Assembly (NCBI RefSeq): GCF_023022965.1
Contig: NZ_CP095462.1
Location: 2,170,001-2,234,000, forward strand
Source: Ectobacillus sp. JY-23
Lineage (GTDB): Bacteria; Bacillota; Bacilli; Bacillales; Bacillaceae_G
Length of the DNA: 64,000 nt
Reading direction: 5' to 3'
Part shown: positions 61,598 to 64,000 of the stretch, one piece after another
Position numbering within the stretch: position 1 is the first letter of the stretch
How the letters are laid out: every line of letters begins with the position of its first letter
Notes under the pieces: model-generated
Seen by the model: only the letters and a program-made list of their open reading frames with translations
The model's database searches: none
What the model was told of the DNA's origin: nothing
Program-made: the position numbers and the translations under genes

Positions 61598-62697
61598 TAG
61601 CCATCTACCTCCCCGAGCACGATATCGACGCCGCCTAAAATTGTAATGAGGTTCGCAATGTTTTCTCCTTTTAGAAGCTTAGGAAGAATCTGGAGATTGT
61701 AAAAGGACGGACGCCGGAACTTGATGCGATACGGCTCCTTTTTTCCATCGCTTGCAATATAACAGCCAATCTCGCCGCGCGGTGATTCAATGCGGACGAA
61801 GGCTTCCCCTTTTGGCGCTTTAATAATCTTTGGTACCTTAGCTAAAAAAGGGCCATCCCCTGGGAATTGCAAAACTGCTTGCTCGATAATCTTTAGTGAT
61901 TCCTCGATCTCTTGCATACGGCACATGTACCGATCCCAGGCATCCCCCGTCTCCCCGACCGGCACATCGAACGTGAAGCGGTCGTAAATCGAATACGGCT
62001 CATCCTTGCGCAAATCCCAATTTACACCCGTGCAGCGGAGATTGGCACCACTTAGAGAATAGGCTAGGGCGTCCTCGGCACTGTAAATGCCCACACCCTT
62101 GATACGACTTAAAAAGATTTCATTTCCAGATACAAGCTCATGATAGCCGGCGAGCTGCTCGCGCATATACGGAACAAAGGCGGCCACTTTTTCAATCCAG
62201 CCATCTGGGGCGTCCCACTTTACGCCGCCAATGCGCATATAATTGAAGGTGAGGCGTGCGCCGCAGAGTTCGTTTAGTAGATTAATAATCATCTCGCGCT
62301 CGCGAAACGCATATAAAAATGGACTGACAGCTCCGATATCCAGCAAATTCGTACCCCACCATACAAGGTGACTCGCCACACGTCCGAGCTCCATCGCAAG
62401 CACCCGTAAATATTCAGCGCGTTCTGGTATTTCAAGACCCATCATCGTCTCGACCGCGTGGCAAATCACATAGTTGTTCGTCATCGCCGACAAATAATCC
62501 ATTCGGTCTGTATATGGAATGATTTGCGTATACTGCAGGTCCTCCGCAAGCTTCTCTGTTCCCCGGTGCAAGTAACCGATAACCGGCGTTGCTTCTTTAA
62601 TAATCTCACCATCAATCTTAATTACAAGCCTAAATACCCCGTGCGTGCTCGGATGCTGTGGCCCGACGTTAAGCAGCATTTCCTCTGTACGAATCAT
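61597..62697 (-). CDS. nuoD: NADH-quinone oxidoreductase-like subunit D
   Basis: 366 residues. NVGPQHPSTHGVFRLVIKID, IGYLHRGTEKLAE and, near the end, DIVLGEVDG identify the 49-kDa subunit; the quinone-site His in the HPSTHG loop is present. A separate protein, not fused to NuoC. Ends with a one-base overlap with nuoH. Confidence 0.95.
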   Translation of the reverse strand: MIRTEEMLLNVGPQHPSTHGVFRLVIKIDGEIIKEATPVIGYLHRGTEKLAEDLQYTQIIPYTDRMDYLSAMTNNYVICHAVETMMGLEIPERAEYLRVLAMELGRVASHLVWWGTNLLDIGAVSPFLYAFREREMIINLLNELCGARLTFNYMRIGGVKWDAPDGWIEKVAAFVPYMREQLAGYHELVSGNEIFLSRIKGVGIYSAEDALAYSLSGANLRCTGVNWDLRKDEPYSIYDRFTFDVPVGETGDAWDRYMCRMQEIEESLKIIEQAVLQFPGDGPFLAKVPKIIKAPKGEAFVRIESPRGEIGCYIASDGKKEPYRIKFRRPSFYNLQILPKLLKGENIANLITILGGVDIVLGEVDG

Positions 62698-62699
62698 AG

Positions 62700-64000
62700 T
62701 TACACCTCCCCGTCAAAAGGCTCGTAATCTTTGCGAAGTGGATATCCTATCCAATCATCTGGTAATAGGATGCGCTTCAAGTTGGGATGTCCTTCAAATA
62801 CGATGCCAAGCAAATCATATGCCTCACGTTCCGGCCAATCCGCTCCCTGCCAAAGCGGAGCCACCGAAGACAACACCGGCTTCTCACGGTCGACCTTCAC
62901 CTTCACCGCCACCGGCTGCCGGTTGCGATACGAGTATAAATGCACATATACCTCCATATGCGTCACAAAATCCGTACCGTGCAGCTCTGACATATAATCA
63001 AACGCCATCTGCTCATTCTTGCGCAAAAACTCCATTACTTCATAATATGCATCCCGCTTCACAACAAGCGTCGGCACGTCCTTTGACAATCTATTAATAT
63101 AGGCGTCTTCCAAAGCATCTGCACCTACATGCGCTGTAAGAACCGCAACGTACCGATCTAATAGAGGCTGGTTCACGGAAGGTGCGATGACTGCCGTTTC
63201 TTCTGCAGCCGAAGCCTTTGCTTTCGCTGCGGCAATTGCTTTTGCTTTCTCGTCCTCTGGCCCCGCTTCCCCTTTCGACGCTAGCTTCGCCTTGGCCGCG
63301 GCGGCGGCCTTTGCTTTCGCTGCGGCAATTGCTTTTGCTTTCTCGTCCTCTGACCCCGCTTCCCCTTTCGACGCTAGCTTCGCCTTGGCTGCGACGGCGG
63401 CCTTTGCTTTGGCTGCGGCGATTGCTTTTGCTTTCTCGTCCTCTGGCCCCGCTTCCCCTTTCGATGCTAGCTTCGCCTTGGCCGCGGCGGCGGCCTTTGC
63501 TTTGGCTGCGGCGATTGCTTTTGCTTTCTCGTCCTCTGACCCCGCTTCCCCTTTCGACGCTAGCTTCGCTTTGGCTGCCGCGGCAGCTTTTGCCTTCGCT
63601 AAAGCAATTGCCTTTTGCTTTTCGGCCTCAGAAGAACCCTGTGGTTCGGTCGAATCCGTTTGGACCGCTTCCTTTTGCTGCATACGCGCAAGCGCAGCAG
63701 CCTTTGCCTTTGCCGCTGCTTCTTTTTTCGCTCGTGTCAGCTCGTCCTCTGTCAATTTCTTACCCTCTTCTTCAGATTTTGACAGCGCTTTCTCTTTTTC
63801 TTGCGTTTCTGCTGTTTCTTTCGCTTTTCTCTCTTCTCGTTTTCGTAGCGCTTCCTCCTTTGCCTTGGCTGCTGCCTCTTTTTTCGCTCGTATCAGCTCA
63901 TCCTCTGTCGATTCCTTACTCTTTTCTTCAGGTTTTGACAGCGCTTTCTCTTTTTCTTGCGTTTCTGCCGATTCTTTCGCTTTTCTCTCTTCTCGTTTTC
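62700..64000 (-). CDS. nuoC: NADH-quinone oxidoreductase-like subunit C with long repetitive N-terminal extension, partial
   Basis: The minus-strand frame is open from the stop at 62700 to the right edge. The C-terminal ~160 residues are the 30-kDa subunit ([48 protein letters not shown]). In front lie four 31-residue Lys/Ala repeats with a partial fifth and, up to the window edge, a 52-residue Lys/Glu-rich repeat seen almost twice. A TTG at 63755 could serve as a start, but it has no ribosome site and the second repeat type continues through it, so I treat the gene as running off the window. Charged Ala-rich NuoC extensions are known in the B. cereus group; the role is unknown. Confidence 0.9.
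   Translation of the reverse strand, partial: KREERKAKESAETQEKEKALSKPEEKSKESTEDELIRAKKEAAAKAKEEALRKREERKAKETAETQEKEKALSKSEEEGKKLTEDELTRAKKEAAAKAKAAALARMQQKEAVQTDSTEPQGSSEAEKQKAIALAKAKAAAAAKAKLASKGEAGSEDEKAKAIAAAKAKAAAAAKAKLASKGEAGPEDEKAKAIAAAKAKAAVAAKAKLASKGEAGSEDEKAKAIAAAKAKAAAAAKAKLASKGEAGPEDEKAKAIAAAKAKASAAEETAVIAPSVNQPLLDRYVAVLTAHVGADALEDAYINRLSKDVPTLVVKRDAYYEVMEFLRKNEQMAFDYMSELHGTDFVTHMEVYVHLYSYRNRQPVAVKVKVDREKPVLSSVAPLWQGADWPEREAYDLLGIVFEGHPNLKRILLPDDWIGYPLRKDYEPFDGEV
63207..63614 (-). repeat. 93-bp in-frame tandem repeat in nuoC
   Basis: Four copies of a 31-residue unit ([18 protein letters not shown] then ASKGEAG, S or P, EDEKA) plus part of a fifth. The S/P position alternates S, P, S, P, suggesting that a 186-bp double unit was duplicated. 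Purely in-frame, so the protein stays open. Confidence 0.9.
63690..64000 (-). repeat. 156-bp in-frame tandem repeat upstream in nuoC
   Basis: A 52-residue unit ([37 protein letters not shown] in order) occurs almost twice before the window ends; the GAAAACGAGAAGAGAGAAAAG start recurs exactly 156 bases apart (64000 and 63844 on the minus strand). More copies may lie outside. Confidence 0.8.

Noticed and set aside
54553-64000. Minus-strand membrane genes as Mrp-type antiporter or hydrogenase-4 operon
   Set aside because: NuoD, NuoI and NuoC with K, J and H in canonical order fix this as a complex I operon.

Overview
The window looks like chromosomal DNA of an endospore-forming Bacillaceae, close to the Bacillus cereus group or a sister genus. 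The evidence is gene content and order: spoIIID-mbl, spoIIQ, a ger germination operon, spoIID-murA-ywmB-ywzB, and a 14-subunit-type nuo operon that passes straight from nuoD to nuoH with no nuoEFG between them and whose NuoC carries a Lys/Ala-rich N-terminal extension. The species is not identified.

Region 1 (1-5566) is the most unusual part. It holds two tandem, mutually related 63/64-residue hydrophobic peptides, then a large multi-spanning membrane protein, a SpoIIM/DUF95 membrane protein, an ABC ATPase and two small membrane proteins, closed by a terminator. This is the layout of circular (head-to-tail cyclised) bacteriocin clusters, but with two precursors. Upstream sit an orphan OmpR-type regulator with a degenerate receiver and a divergent YIP1-family gene running off the left edge. 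A near-identical dyad lies before both. Region 2 (5565-10700) has a YidC2-type insertase, two DUF6904-like paralogs with the scar of a third, and a secreted SpoIID/LytB protein with Ig-like repeats.

Region 3 (11199-18420) has galU, fabZ, a candidate structured RNA, and two large secreted subtilases. Region 4 (18463-37682) is a cell-surface polysaccharide cluster: WecB and WecC make UDP-ManNAcA, several glycosyltransferases (one a very large fusion) build the chain, TagGH exports it, and an LCP protein probably attaches it to the wall. Two predicted polysaccharide-degrading proteins (a beta-helix protein and a heparinase-like lyase) are in the same cluster.

Region 5 (37898-54350) is the sporulation, germination and wall core: mbl, spoIIID, spoIIQ, a five-gene ger operon with two B-type permeases and a small extra membrane protein, NERD and HAD proteins, a decayed DUF4176 fragment, spoIID, murA, ywmB and ywzB. 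Two kinds of short tandem repeats lie in intergenic gaps here. Region 6 (54553-64000) is the nuo operon (N to C on the minus strand), leaving the window inside the repetitive 5' part of nuoC.

No rRNA, tRNA, CRISPR array, transposase or phage genes were seen.
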